Positions 53,399 through 62,768 of a stretch of DNA of 64,000 nt are shown one piece after another; the first letter of the stretch is position 1, and each line of letters begins with the position of its first letter. The position numbers and the translations under genes were made by a program. Source of the DNA: Sphingomonas sp. OK281. Its GTDB lineage: Bacteria > Pseudomonadota > Alphaproteobacteria > Sphingomonadales > Sphingomonadaceae. Location: NCBI RefSeq assembly GCF_900115295.1, contig NZ_FOVZ01000008.1:1-64000 (forward strand), read 5' to 3'. Under the pieces are notes generated by a model. The model was not told the origin of the DNA, did no database searches, and saw only the letters and a program-made list of their open reading frames with translations.

Positions 53399-55312
53399 AT
53401 GTCATCCAGCGCCTTCCTCATCACATCTCTCCTGGCGATCGGTCAGGTCGCGCCCGCCCAGGTAAGGGAGGTCAGCCCGATTCAGCTTGAAAGCGACATT
53501 CCAAAGGATTGGCAAGAAACATTGCCGGTTCAGGACTTTGCCCTTCGCGACGTCATGATTCCCATGCGCGATGGCTTGAAGCTGCACACGCTCATTATCG
53601 TGCCCAAGGGAGCCGCAGATGCGCCGATGATCTTGCAGCGGACACCTTATGATGCGACGTCGATCATGGCCGGGAACAGTCCAAACCTACGCGACCGGCT
53701 ATTTCCGGGCGATCGGATCTGGGCCGATGCCAAATACATCATGGTCATGCAGGACATACGCGGAAAGCACGGATCGGAGGGCACTTTCGTGATGACACGG
53801 CCGCCGATCGGCCCGCTCAACCCCACTCGCACCGACGATACGACCGACGCATACGACACGACCGACTGGCTCATTAAGAATGTCCCGGAGTCGAACGGCC
53901 GCGTCGGGATGATCGGATCATCCTATGGTGGCTGGACGGTAGTGATGGCCCTGCTCGGCCCGCACCCCGCGTTGAAGGTCGCGGCTCCCGAAAGCCCGAT
54001 GATAGATGGCTGGATGGGCGATGACTGGTTCCACTATGGGGCATTCCGCCAGAACAATCTTGACTGGTTCACCACCTGGAACGGACGAAAAGGCAAGGGC
54101 GCATCGGTTTCCCGTGAACAGTCGGACGACTACCAGGAACTGCTCGATGCGGGCTCGACCGGCGATTATGCGGTAAAACACGGAATCGACCGACTACCTT
54201 GGTTCCAGCGTCTCTCGGCACACCCGGCGTACGATGCTCTCTGGCAGGGCCAGGCGCTGGACAAAATCGTGGCTGCGCACCCGTCGACGGTACCGACGAT
54301 GTGGCTGCAGGGCCTGTGGGACCAGGAAGATATCTATGGCACGGTCCATAGCTGGGAGGCGCTCAAGGCCAAGGGCCTCGGGAGCACGAACCATCTCGCG
54401 ATGGGTCCGTGGTGGCACAGCCAGATCAACAGCGCCGGCGATCATATCGGACCGTTCAAATGGGGCACAGACACGACCGCCTGGTTCCGCCAGGAGGTGC
54501 TGCTACCGTTCTTCGATACCTATCTGCGGGATCGAAAGCCTGCCCGGCCGACGCCTAACGTCATCATCTACGATCCCGGCGAAGACCGCTGGGACACGTT
54601 TGCGGACTGGCCCGGCGCTGGGTCCAACGCACTCACTCCCCTGTACCTTCAGGACGCAGGCGCCCTGTCGTTCGCAAAGGCGGCAGGTGGGGAAAACGGC
54701 TACGTCTCCGACCCATCCAAGCCGGTTCCATTCGAGCCGTTGCCTATCAAAATGGACGATCATGCCACGTGGGCTACTTGGCTTGTCCACGATCAGCGCT
54801 TCGTGTCCACCCGTCCGGACGTGTTGAGCTACCAGACGCCGATCCTCGACCATCCGGTTCGCCTCGAAGGCGCACCGATCGCCGACCTGTTCATGAAGAC
54901 GACCGGCACGGACATGGATGTCGTCGTGAAAGTCATCGACGTCTACCCGCCGACCGATGCCGAGCATCCCGAATTGGCGGGCTACCAGCTGCCGTTCAGC
55001 CTGGACATCTTCCGCGGTCGCTATCGACGGAGTTTCGAGCACCCAAGTCCGATCCCGGTAGGTAAGGTGCAGGAATATCGGTTCCGGCTGCCGACCGTGA
55101 ACTACACCGTGAAGCCCGGCCATCGAATCATGGTTCAGGTCCAGTCGTCGCTTTTTCCGCTCTACGATCGCAACCCGCAGACTTTCGTTCCCAACATCTT
55201 TTTTGCCCGTCCCAGCGATTATAGGAAGACGACGATGACGGTGGTCTTCGGGGGCGAACAGGCCAGTGCGGTCTTGCTGCCAGTTGTCGGAAGGTCGACC
55301 TCTAAACCGTGA
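53399..55312 (+). CDS. CocE/NonD family hydrolase (X-Pro dipeptidyl-peptidase type)
   Basis: This 637-residue secreted hydrolase has a short signal peptide (residues 1-20, SAFLITSLLAIGQVAPAQ) and an alpha/beta hydrolase domain. The nucleophile Ser lies in GMIGSSYGGWTVVMA, the conserved block VMQDIRGKHGSEGTF precedes it, and WLQGLWDQEDIYG likely holds the acid. Candidate catalytic His is in LAMGPWWHSQ. A C-terminal jelly-roll domain (residues about 400-625) follows. Relatives include glutaryl-7-ACA acylase, cocaine esterase and alpha-amino-acid ester hydrolase, so it cleaves amide or ester bonds of unknown substrates. It lies right after the IS3 element and converges with an esterase pseudogene. 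GAAGGA lies near the start. Confidence 0.85.
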   Translation: MSSSAFLITSLLAIGQVAPAQVREVSPIQLESDIPKDWQETLPVQDFALRDVMIPMRDGLKLHTLIIVPKGAADAPMILQRTPYDATSIMAGNSPNLRDRLFPGDRIWADAKYIMVMQDIRGKHGSEGTFVMTRPPIGPLNPTRTDDTTDAYDTTDWLIKNVPESNGRVGMIGSSYGGWTVVMALLGPHPALKVAAPESPMIDGWMGDDWFHYGAFRQNNLDWFTTWNGRKGKGASVSREQSDDYQELLDAGSTGDYAVKHGIDRLPWFQRLSAHPAYDALWQGQALDKIVAAHPSTVPTMWLQGLWDQEDIYGTVHSWEALKAKGLGSTNHLAMGPWWHSQINSAGDHIGPFKWGTDTTAWFRQEVLLPFFDTYLRDRKPARPTPNVIIYDPGEDRWDTFADWPGAGSNALTPLYLQDAGALSFAKAAGGENGYVSDPSKPVPFEPLPIKMDDHATWATWLVHDQRFVSTRPDVLSYQTPILDHPVRLEGAPIADLFMKTTGTDMDVVVKVIDVYPPTDAEHPELAGYQLPFSLDIFRGRYRRSFEHPSPIPVGKVQEYRFRLPTVNYTVKPGHRIMVQVQSSLFPLYDRNPQTFVPNIFFARPSDYRKTTMTVVFGGEQASAVLLPVVGRSTSKP

Positions 55313-55419
55313 ATCGTCCTATAATTGCGGTGCTTCTCCCATGAATCGAAGTCTCTGCCTACCGCCGACACGCCTGCCCACCGAGATCTACTATTAAACG
55401 CGGGGAGCGCGCACTGAGA

Positions 55420-55438
55420 GCGCCGTTGCTGACGGCGC
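55420..55438. terminator. hairpin between convergent genes
   Basis: A perfect 7-bp stem, GCGCCGT and ACGGCGC with a 5-base loop, lies in the 145-base gap between the convergent CocE-type hydrolase and esterase pseudogene. It could serve both strands. No T tract. Confidence 0.4.
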
Positions 55439-55457
55439 CCTCGCGTTGGCGACGCCG

Positions 55458-56780
55458 TTATCGCCGTCCGGCGGATTGCCGTGACGCCGCCAGCATCTGG
55501 GCTGCGATGGTGTCGAATAGACCAAGCTCATTGGTGCCTACGGTATATAGGTCGGCGTGCGAACGACCGGGGATGATCGTAACGGTGGCATCGATCCCTG
55601 CGGACTTTGCGGCCCCGTCAAATCGCCGCCCCGCGCTGTCGAGATAGAAGGTGTCGCTGCCGCCAACCCAAAGATGGATCCTGCCGACAAGCGCCTGTCG
55701 GTCCGCAGGGGTGAGACGGTCCAGGCTCGCGGCAAGATCGTAATGTGCCCGCCAGTACGCCGCGACGGTGCGGTCGACCGCCCCCGTTGAACGATCGAAC
55801 ATCGGTTGCGGGCGCCCATCCTCTCCGCGCGGCGAAAAGGTCCAGTCGAACGAGGCGAACTGGCCGCCATAGGAACCGAGCACGTCTTCGATCCGCGCCG
55901 CAGTCTCGAAGGCCGACGCTCTGCCCCTCCCGAACAAGCGGCAGTGGCTGCCCGTCGCTTCCGCGAAAGACGTTGGCCGCCGGCGAGTAGATGTCCGCCT
56001 GAATGAACGCGTGAAAGTCGACCGGGTCGGGCGAGGTCGACCATGTCTCTCCAAAGAGCCGCGGATGGGCCAGTTGGAGATGCAGGCTGGCCCATCCGCC
56101 TGACGAATGACCGGTCAGAAAGCGGGCTCCCGGGCGGGCATCGGTCCGATAGGTACGATCGATATATGGGAGAAGCTCGCGCGTGAACGCCGCGTCCCAG
56201 GGACCGTTGTTGACGCTATCGACGAACTCCGAGGTTCCGTTCGGCGTCGTCATGTCGGGGATCACCCATATCATCGGCGGCATCTCGCCACGCGCCATGA
56301 GGCGCTGGAAACGGACCGCGAACTGCGTCAGATTCCATGGTGGCCCGCCGAAACCGTGAAACCAATAGGCTACGGGATAACGCCGCCCGCCCGGCGTATA
56401 GCCGGGCGGCAGAACGACATAGCCCTTCATCGCGATCGGCCGGCCCCAGAACTCGGAGAGCGCCTCGCTCCGCACGGCGAAGTTTCGTATCGAAGGACGT
56501 GCCGCCGCGGTATTGGCGACGGCTTTCGCCGAGGCACCGATACGGAGCGTCCAGGGGTCCACGACCGGCAGTTCCTTGTCCAGCGACAAGGTTCCACCCG
56601 CTGGCAGATCGAGGATGGCGACAGTGCTCACGAGATCACCGCCTCCGCGACCGTCGCGTGCGTAGCTATGGTCTCGGTCGAGCACGACCTGGACGGCATA
56701 GCGGCCGGCCGGCGCGCGCTCGAACGGTTGCGGGAACGCCCGGACATCCGCGTCGAGATCGATCGTCTGGTCGGGTTTCA
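55458..56780 (-). pseudogene. secreted esterase (EstD/Fes-like), truncated and frameshifted
   Basis: The frame from the IS5 boundary reads DQTIDLDADVRAFPQPFERA. It goes on through YVVLPPGYTPGGRRYPVAYW, FHGFGGPPWNLTQ and the nucleophile elbow LTGHSSGGWASLHLQLAHP of a putative esterase. Near 55930 the similarity switches frame to ASAFETAARIEDVLGSYGGQ, then HLWVGGSDTFYLDSAGRRF with GRSHADLYTVG holding the likely Asp and His, ending at 55458. The signal peptide and first 50 or so residues expected in this family are absent. The present ATG at 56829 is inside the IS5 element. Truncation plus frameshift make it a pseudogene. Confidence 0.75.
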
Positions 56781-57694
56781 GAGCCCGACCGAAAATTGAG
56801 TTGAGCGATTTCAGTGGCTTGTGATTCACCGAGGGTTACGAAGACCACGAGGATCACATGGGCTGGACCAAAACCGCTCGGCGCGAACATGACAGAAGCG
56901 GGCTGCGCTATGCAAGCGACTGCACCGATGAAGAATGGGCTGTCGTCCGCCCGTTGTTGAGGCGGACCTCCAGGGTGGGACGGCCGCGCAAGCACAAGGC
57001 GCGGACCTTGTGGGATGCGATCCAGTATATCGCGGCGACCGGGTGCCAATGGGCGCAGCTACCCAAGGATTTCCCGCCCTTCACGACGGTGCAGTATCAT
57101 TTCTACCGAATGCGCGACAACGGCCTGCTCGATGCCGTCAACGCGGTGCTGGTGGCATGGGTGCGGGTATCGGAAGGCCGCAGGTCTGAACCGAGCGCAG
57201 GCATCATCGACAGTCAGTCGATGAAGACCACCGAGGCGGGTGGACCGCGCGGCTACGACGCGGGCAAGAGGATCAAAGGTCGTAAACGCCATATCGTAAC
57301 CGACACACTGGGCAACGTGCTGGAGGGCGTGGTCCACGGTGCCGATGTGCAGGACCGCGACGGGGCTCCGGGCCTGATCGAGCGGGCCTGCGACGCGTAT
57401 CCCACCCTTGCCAGGGTGTTCGCCGATGGCGGCTATGCCGGACAGAAGCTCGAAGCGGCAGTCGCGCACATCGATCGGCTGACGTTCGAAATCATCAGAC
57501 GGTCCGATCTGGCGGGCTTTGTCATTCTGCCCCGGCGCTGGGTTATCGAACGCACCTTGGCTTGGCTCAACCGGTGTCGGCGCCTTGCCAAGGACTGGGA
57601 GGCATCCATCGCATCGTCCGAAGCGTGGATGGTCGTCTCATCCATTAGGCGGATGACGCGCCGTATAGCCAAGCTCGAATTATGAGTCGGGCTC
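56781..57694 (+). mobile_element. IS5-family element (IS1031-like), intact
   Basis: This element of about 0.9 kb has inward-facing ends GAGCCCGACCGAAAATTGAG and GAGCCCGACTCATAATTCGA (the latter read from the right end). It is flanked by TCA on both sides (56778-56780 and 57695-57697), matching the TNA target duplication of the IS1031 group. The single transposase gene is intact. The right-hand TCA is the stop codon of the minus-strand gene next door. Confidence 0.85.
56858..57685 (+). CDS. IS5-family transposase
   Basis: This 275-residue DDE transposase in one frame contains DCTDEEWAVVRPLLRRTSR, then IQYIAATGCQWAQLPKDFPP. The catalytic residues sit in GIIDSQSMKT (first Asp), RVFADGGYAGQKL (second Asp) and RRWVIERTLAWLNRCRRLAK (Glu). 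Length and motifs are complete, so the element could still be mobile. ATCACATGG at the start has a GAGGA 8 bases upstream. Confidence 0.9.
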   Translation: MGWTKTARREHDRSGLRYASDCTDEEWAVVRPLLRRTSRVGRPRKHKARTLWDAIQYIAATGCQWAQLPKDFPPFTTVQYHFYRMRDNGLLDAVNAVLVAWVRVSEGRRSEPSAGIIDSQSMKTTEAGGPRGYDAGKRIKGRKRHIVTDTLGNVLEGVVHGADVQDRDGAPGLIERACDAYPTLARVFADGGYAGQKLEAAVAHIDRLTFEIIRRSDLAGFVILPRRWVIERTLAWLNRCRRLAKDWEASIASSEAWMVVSSIRRMTRRIAKLEL

Positions 57695-58417
57695 TCAGCT
57701 CGGGACACTAGCGCCTTGAACATCATTGTGATGCAACGATCGCAAAACGAACCCCGACGTTTTTTTCTGTTCGACGAAGGCTTCCAGGAACCGGATAGCA
57801 TCCTGCCCGCGTGATGGCATCACAGCCATGGCTTGCCGTATGGTCATGAACCGTTCTGGAAGTATCCGGAGCCCCGTCGTTCGAGCGGCGTCGGCTTCCA
57901 GCTGCTGACGGACGCCAGCCGCGACATCGCAGTTGTTGTCCAGAAAATATTCGACGACTGCAGGTGATGTCGGCGCACGTTCGATCGTCGCCTGTTTTAA
58001 CGTGCGGCTGAGAAACAGGTCGTAGGCGCTACCTTCACCCACGGCCAGCCGGACGCCTTCGCGATCAACATCCTCGTTCCGGAGGACCGGCGAGCCTTCT
58101 CTGACAAGATAGCACCCTTCGATCAGGACATAGGGATTAGTCAGCGCGACTTCGGCGGCGCGCGCCGGCTCGTGCGCAAAAAAGGCTATGTCTACCGCGT
58201 CGTCTCGCAACCCAGCGAACGCCTTGCCGGCCGCATCATAGGGAATGAGGAGGCACGGAACTTCGAGTTCGGCGGCAAGCGCTTCCCCAAGATCAACGGA
58301 AACGCCATGAAGCTCTCCGGTATCCAGACTCCGTCCTGCAAGGATAGGGTTGCCAAGATTGATGGCGACCCGCAACGTTCCTGTCGGCGCAAACGCCGCT
58401 CGTAGCTCAGAGTTCAT
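57695..58417 (-). CDS. solute-binding-like protein without signal peptide
   Basis: This 240-residue protein resembles the periplasmic solute-binding proteins of amino-acid/organic-acid ABC transporters. It contains APTGTLRVAINLGNPILA, GVSVDLGEALAAELEVPCLL, DAVDIAFFAHEPARAAEVAL, VGEGSAYDLFLSR and GQDAIRFLEAFVEQKKTSGF. It starts with MNSELRAAFAP directly before the fold, so no export signal is present. The ATG at 58417 has an AAGGA site. An in-frame extension to 58594 does not form a signal peptide either. No permease or ATPase is nearby. It may be a cytoplasmic ligand sensor or a scavenging protein of the acid/lactone operon. Its TGA is the TCA duplicated by the IS5 insertion. Confidence 0.75.
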   Translation of the reverse strand: MNSELRAAFAPTGTLRVAINLGNPILAGRSLDTGELHGVSVDLGEALAAELEVPCLLIPYDAAGKAFAGLRDDAVDIAFFAHEPARAAEVALTNPYVLIEGCYLVREGSPVLRNEDVDREGVRLAVGEGSAYDLFLSRTLKQATIERAPTSPAVVEYFLDNNCDVAAGVRQQLEADAARTTGLRILPERFMTIRQAMAVMPSRGQDAIRFLEAFVEQKKTSGFVLRSLHHNDVQGASVPS

Positions 58418-58547
58418 CTTTTCGTCCTTCGTTTTGGGCCATGGGTAGACATGCAACCGGACGTCCTTTCCCCATACCGAATGCATGTTGACCTCGGCGC
58501 GAGGATATCGTCGTGAATTACCGCTAGCCTCGTGAAATCCTGCTGCT

Positions 58548-60056
58548 TCAGAAGGACACCTGGACCCGAGTGTAGACCGTGTTCCCATCGTCACCTCCGA
58601 TGAACGTGCCGGTCCGGTTGTTCGTATGCCATGATATGCCGTCGAGCGAGAGGCGCACCCAGTCCATCAGATACCAGTTGGCTCCCAAGGTGGCGGACCA
58701 GCCATCGGCGCCCGTCAGACCCGAATAGTCGAGCCGATCATAACGCGCGGCTATCTCGACCGCGCCAGAGCCTCCCTCGGCGATCGGGTGTAGTACACGC
58801 GGCTTCGACCACGTCCCCGTCCGCGCCACGTAAGGGGCCTTCTCTCCGGTCAGGTAGTAACCGGTCGAAATCGACCCAGCGGTCACCCCTGCCCCGACTT
58901 CGCCACGGGCGTAAAGGTCGCGCTTCGCATATTCTCCGAACATCCAGAGCGACTTCCACGTTCCGCCCGCCTCGAACCCAAAGGCGTTGCCGTGATCCGG
59001 GTTGAGTAGGCTCATTGCCTGCGTCGTGACGAGATCGTTGAAGCGACCGCCAACCTGTGTCGCGAGCGCAACCCCCGTGACGCCCGAGGAGAAGTTCTCG
59101 CGGTAGGCCCAAGTGCCAAGATGAATAATGGCATCCTGCGAGCGCCAGGGGTTCCAATGGACCCGGCCGGTAAACGTCGCGCTGTCGCTGACGCTTCCGT
59201 TGGTGCTGACGTCGTTTCCTGCGATCTGCACGGCGGCATGCCACGTGGGGGCGAATGCCTTGAGCGTCGCGCCCAACCCGAACGACCCCTTTCGTGGCGC
59301 GGTCGCCAGCGCGGCTGCGCTACGTTCGAGTAGCGGAAGGCTGTCGGAACTCGATGCACCGTCAAAGGACCGGTCTGTCAGGCGGTTGCCAAGCGACAGC
59401 TCCCAACTGGCTTTTCCCCATTTGTCCGTCAGGGCGAGATACGCGCTCCGGAGTGCTGTCTGATTGTTCGCGAAATCCGCTTCGACCAGATAGGCGAGCT
59501 TGTCGCCGGCGCGTCCTTCGACTCCGAGGCGAACCGAACGCGCTTCGGTGCCGGTGATGTTGCGAGCGTCGAAACGCGAGCCGAAGGTCGTCGAAAGGTC
59601 CAGCAGGGCTCGCCCCCGCAGGCGAAAGGCGAATCGCCCGTCTTGGCTCACGACTTGCGGGAGGCCCTTTTTCCAGTCGAACACCTCGTCTCCACCGGCG
59701 ACCTGACCGGATTGCGACGGTGATGTCAGCGGGTCCGATGGAGGCCGCAGCGCGGCATTACCTGCGGGAACCTGCCGGAGCGCGTCGGCCCGTTCGGCGC
59801 GCCTGGTGCCGCCCTGCGCGAGTTCACGAGGCATGAGCGTTGTTGTAGAACTTGATTCGCGTGCCTGCGACCGTCCCCCGTTCGTAGCGGAAATGGCCTG
59901 TACCGAGCGTTCTAGCGCATCGATACGCGCCTGTTGCAGCTGGAGCAGGATCGCCTGTTCCCGCACCAGGCGTTCGAGCGCGGCGTCCTGTGCCCGTGCC
60001 GGCGTAACGGCGACGAGAGCGCTGGTCGCCACGATGGCAGCCATGAATCGTAGCAT
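58548..60056 (-). CDS. OprO/OprP-family outer-membrane porin
   Basis: This 502-residue protein has a signal peptide (residues 1-22, ATSALVAVTPARA), a coiled-coil-like segment (EQAILLQLQQARIDALERSV), a polar linker, then a porin barrel (GRFAFRLRGRALLDLSTTFG, RSVRLGVEGRAGDKLAYLVE, AYLALTDKWGKASWELSLGN, ending VYTRVQVSF). It matches the phosphate-selective porin family, which in alphaproteobacteria often carries organic anions. In this operon it probably admits the anionic substrate across the outer membrane. It starts two bases after the lactonase stop, which suggests one transcript. Confidence 0.8.
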   Translation of the reverse strand: MLRFMAAIVATSALVAVTPARAQDAALERLVREQAILLQLQQARIDALERSVQAISATNGGRSQARESSSTTTLMPRELAQGGTRRAERADALRQVPAGNAALRPPSDPLTSPSQSGQVAGGDEVFDWKKGLPQVVSQDGRFAFRLRGRALLDLSTTFGSRFDARNITGTEARSVRLGVEGRAGDKLAYLVEADFANNQTALRSAYLALTDKWGKASWELSLGNRLTDRSFDGASSSDSLPLLERSAAALATAPRKGSFGLGATLKAFAPTWHAAVQIAGNDVSTNGSVSDSATFTGRVHWNPWRSQDAIIHLGTWAYRENFSSGVTGVALATQVGGRFNDLVTTQAMSLLNPDHGNAFGFEAGGTWKSLWMFGEYAKRDLYARGEVGAGVTAGSISTGYYLTGEKAPYVARTGTWSKPRVLHPIAEGGSGAVEIAARYDRLDYSGLTGADGWSATLGANWYLMDWVRLSLDGISWHTNNRTGTFIGGDDGNTVYTRVQVSF

Positions 60057-60058
60057 GA

Positions 60059-61333
60059 TCAGGCGGCCGCACTGGGAAGCGACATCATGCCCATCCAGAA
60101 CATGCTTCGATGGCCGACATCGACGTCGTACTTTCGAACAAAGGACAACGTCCCGTCATCCGCGATACGAAAGACCGATAGCCCGGCCGACACCCGCCGC
60201 AGGGTGTCCCTGTCGCGAACCATCACAGGCAGGTTGTGCTCTGCCACCAGCATTCGCCCACTAGGATCGATATGAAAGGTACGGGGGTGGATGCCGTGAG
60301 TATCCACGTGCTGGATCGCGCGAGGTTCACCGGTGCGCTGATCGATCGCGTAGACGACGATGCCGTTTAAGCCACCCTTGAAGACATCGGTACCGTGCGT
60401 CGACTCGGTCTGTTCGGCACGATTTGAGCCGTAGACGAAGCGACCATTCGGATGAACGTGGATCGGGCCGGCCGCCTGGCGAGCCGGCCCTCCGCCCGAC
60501 GACGGCAATGTCGAGGTCCGGTACAGCAGTTCCGGCTCTATCGAGCCGTCGCGCATCCGTAACAACGCGATCTGGTTCTGCGTCTCTATCGACAGATAGA
60601 CCCACGGACGCGTTGGATGGAAATCGAGATGCCGTGGCCCGAAATTCCGGCCACCATCGGGAGCGATTGATCGTTCGTTCGCGATCCGGCCGTCGTGATA
60701 AGCGAAGAACTTCAGTGCGCCTGGCTCTTCGGCGTGGATAGACGTTCCCTGGTTACCCCGAGTCACCAGGACTGCTAGCCGATTGTCGGGCGATACCCGT
60801 GCCTGATGCCCGTAGATTCCGAAATCGACTACCGCATTCTGCTCGACTTCGGTTCCGGCGGTACCGTCCAGGTTTATGCGGTAGATCCGCATCGCGCTCG
60901 GCTTGTTGAACGCCACCAGGACGTGGTCCGAAGGGACGTCGGTGCTGACGTGGATCGGTCGCGATGGCAGAGCGACGGCAGGGCCGTGAAGCGAGAGCGC
61001 ACCACTTTCCAGCGAGACGCGCAAAGCTTGCAGATGGTGCGAACTACCGGCCGAGGCTCCGTTGCCAGGGCCGGTGTCGCTGGTGATTGCGTACAGGAAC
61101 TGCCGCGTCCGATGTGGCCACACATATTGTACGGCGTCAGGCAACGTTACGGTCTCACGAGGCGTCAGCGTCAGCGCCTTCACGTCGACGTCATAGAGTG
61201 TGAGGCCGGCCCCCACGTTGGCGTACAGGACGACGCCGTCATCTGCGCCGGCGATGCTGCGACGGGCATACGCCGTAGCTGGCATAGCGAGGCAGCTGGC
61301 AATGGCAGTCAAGACGGTTCTCCGGTCGGTCAT
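60059..61333 (-). CDS. exported lactonase family beta-propeller protein
   Basis: This 424-residue protein of the lactonase/6-phosphogluconolactonase-like family (Pgl, muconate-lactonizing type propeller) has a Tat-like or Sec signal (MTDRRTVLTAIASCLAMPAT). Repeated blades follow, with VVDFGIYGHQARVSPDNRLA, FGPRHLDFHPTRPWVYLSIE, AAGPIHVHPNGRFVYGSNRA and HGIHPRTFHIDPSGRMLVAE. The conserved His and Arg near HPNGRFVY and HPRTFHIDP fit the family. It probably opens a lactone, perhaps in the periplasm. Neighbours are an acid transporter and a dehydrogenase, consistent with organic-acid or lactone catabolism. Confidence 0.75.
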   Translation of the reverse strand: MTDRRTVLTAIASCLAMPATAYARRSIAGADDGVVLYANVGAGLTLYDVDVKALTLTPRETVTLPDAVQYVWPHRTRQFLYAITSDTGPGNGASAGSSHHLQALRVSLESGALSLHGPAVALPSRPIHVSTDVPSDHVLVAFNKPSAMRIYRINLDGTAGTEVEQNAVVDFGIYGHQARVSPDNRLAVLVTRGNQGTSIHAEEPGALKFFAYHDGRIANERSIAPDGGRNFGPRHLDFHPTRPWVYLSIETQNQIALLRMRDGSIEPELLYRTSTLPSSGGGPARQAAGPIHVHPNGRFVYGSNRAEQTESTHGTDVFKGGLNGIVVYAIDQRTGEPRAIQHVDTHGIHPRTFHIDPSGRMLVAEHNLPVMVRDRDTLRRVSAGLSVFRIADDGTLSFVRKYDVDVGHRSMFWMGMMSLPSAAA

Positions 61334-61379
61334 GGTGACGTCCCCCGATTGTTGATTGGAATGAGCTGAAGGCCGCGGT

Positions 61380-62693
61380 TCAGGCGTCGCGGATGATCCG
61401 CTTCAGCAGAAGCGAGAAGACGACCGAGGCGGCCAGGAAACCGCTCATCACGAGCAGGCCCGCCTCGAACGAGCCGGTCCTGTCCTTCATGTAACCGACG
61501 ATCATCGGTCCGAAGAAACCGCCCGTCGTTCCGATCGTGTTAATGAAGGCGATGCCGCCGGCAGCGGCCACGCCGGTCAGGAACTTGGTCGGGATCGACC
61601 AGAAGATCGCGCGGGCCGCAGTGACACCGACGAGAGCGGCGGTGAGGCCGAAGAGAGACAGATCAAAGCGCCCCGTCGAAATCGCTATGAGAAAGCCGAT
61701 GACCGCAAGCAGACAGCACAAAGCGAGGTTAGAGATCTTCCTGTTCGACTGGTCGGCAAAGCGTGCCCATATGATCATGCCTATGGCTGCTGCCAGATAG
61801 GGCACGGCGGAAATCCAGCCTATCTGCATGTCCGACAGATGCTGCTCCTTCAGGATCAGCGGTAGCCAGATCTGCACACCGTAGGATCCCACAGTGAAAC
61901 CGAGATAGATCAGGGTGCACAACCAGACCCTTACATCTCTCAAAGCAGGACCCAGGCGGCGTATGGCCTGCTCGCGCTTTTCGTTCTCAAGGCTCGCGAT
62001 GATGACGTCGCGCTCCTCGGGCGTGAGCCAGGTTGCTTCCTGCGGACGATCCGACAGAAGCCGCAGCACGAAGAAGCCGATAATGACGGCGGGGAAGCCC
62101 TCGATGACGAAGAGCCACTGCCAGCCGGCAAGTCCGAGCGCACCGTCGATACCGAGCATCATGCCACCCAGCGGCCCACCGATCACCGATGATATCGGGA
62201 TGGCGACGAGGAACCACGACAGAATCCTCGCTCGATACTCGGCTGGAAACCAAGCGGAGAGGAAATAGGCTATGCCCGGAAAGAAGCCAGCCTCGGCGAC
62301 CCCCAGCGTGAAACGCATTATGTAGAAGCTGATGGGTCCCGAGACGAGGCACATCCCGCAGGACAGCACGCCCCATGATATCATGATGCGCGCTATCCAG
62401 CGCCGTGCCCCGAACCGGTAGAGCAGCATGTTGCTTGGTATCTCGAAACCGCAATACCCGATAAACAGGATGCCCGCGCCCCACCCGAACTGGGTTGCGG
62501 TCAGGCCAAGATCGCGGTTCATCTGAAGCGCGGCAAATCCGATGTTCGTCCGGTCGAGAAAATTGAAGACGTATCCGAGCGTCAGGATCGGCAGCATCCG
62601 CCATATCACTTTGCGGAAGGCAACAGCCTTCAAGGTTTCGATGTCTGCTTCGGAACCGGACGATCCGTTACCTGGGTTGGCACCGTTGGCCAT
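61380..62693 (-). CDS. MFS transporter, anion:cation symporter (ACS) family
   Basis: This 437-residue transporter has twelve spans. The N-terminal half carries the ACS signature (LGYVFNFLDRTNIGFAALQM, FFPGIAYFLSAWFPAEYRAR) and the C-terminal half FINTIGTTGGFFGPMIVGYM. ACS members import organic anions such as galactarate, tartrate, phthalate or 4-hydroxyphenylacetate with protons. With the adjacent porin and Ldh-type dehydrogenase, an alpha-hydroxy acid is a plausible substrate. It lies 46 bases before the lactonase gene on the minus strand and 75 bases after the dehydrogenase gene. Confidence 0.85.
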   Translation of the reverse strand: MANGANPGNGSSGSEADIETLKAVAFRKVIWRMLPILTLGYVFNFLDRTNIGFAALQMNRDLGLTATQFGWGAGILFIGYCGFEIPSNMLLYRFGARRWIARIMISWGVLSCGMCLVSGPISFYIMRFTLGVAEAGFFPGIAYFLSAWFPAEYRARILSWFLVAIPISSVIGGPLGGMMLGIDGALGLAGWQWLFVIEGFPAVIIGFFVLRLLSDRPQEATWLTPEERDVIIASLENEKREQAIRRLGPALRDVRVWLCTLIYLGFTVGSYGVQIWLPLILKEQHLSDMQIGWISAVPYLAAAIGMIIWARFADQSNRKISNLALCCLLAVIGFLIAISTGRFDLSLFGLTAALVGVTAARAIFWSIPTKFLTGVAAAGGIAFINTIGTTGGFFGPMIVGYMKDRTGSFEAGLLVMSGFLAASVVFSLLLKRIIRDA

Positions 62694-62768
62694 GAGTATT
62701 CCCTCTCGTGCCTGCCCAGTTTGCCGGGGTCTTGGCCATGCCGAGGTTCGCTCGGCGTCGAATGCGGT

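Noticed and set aside
51360..57700. A composite transposon formed by the IS3 and IS5 elements
   Set aside because: The two elements belong to different families, one is decayed, and the genes between them do not form a mobile cargo with shared ends.
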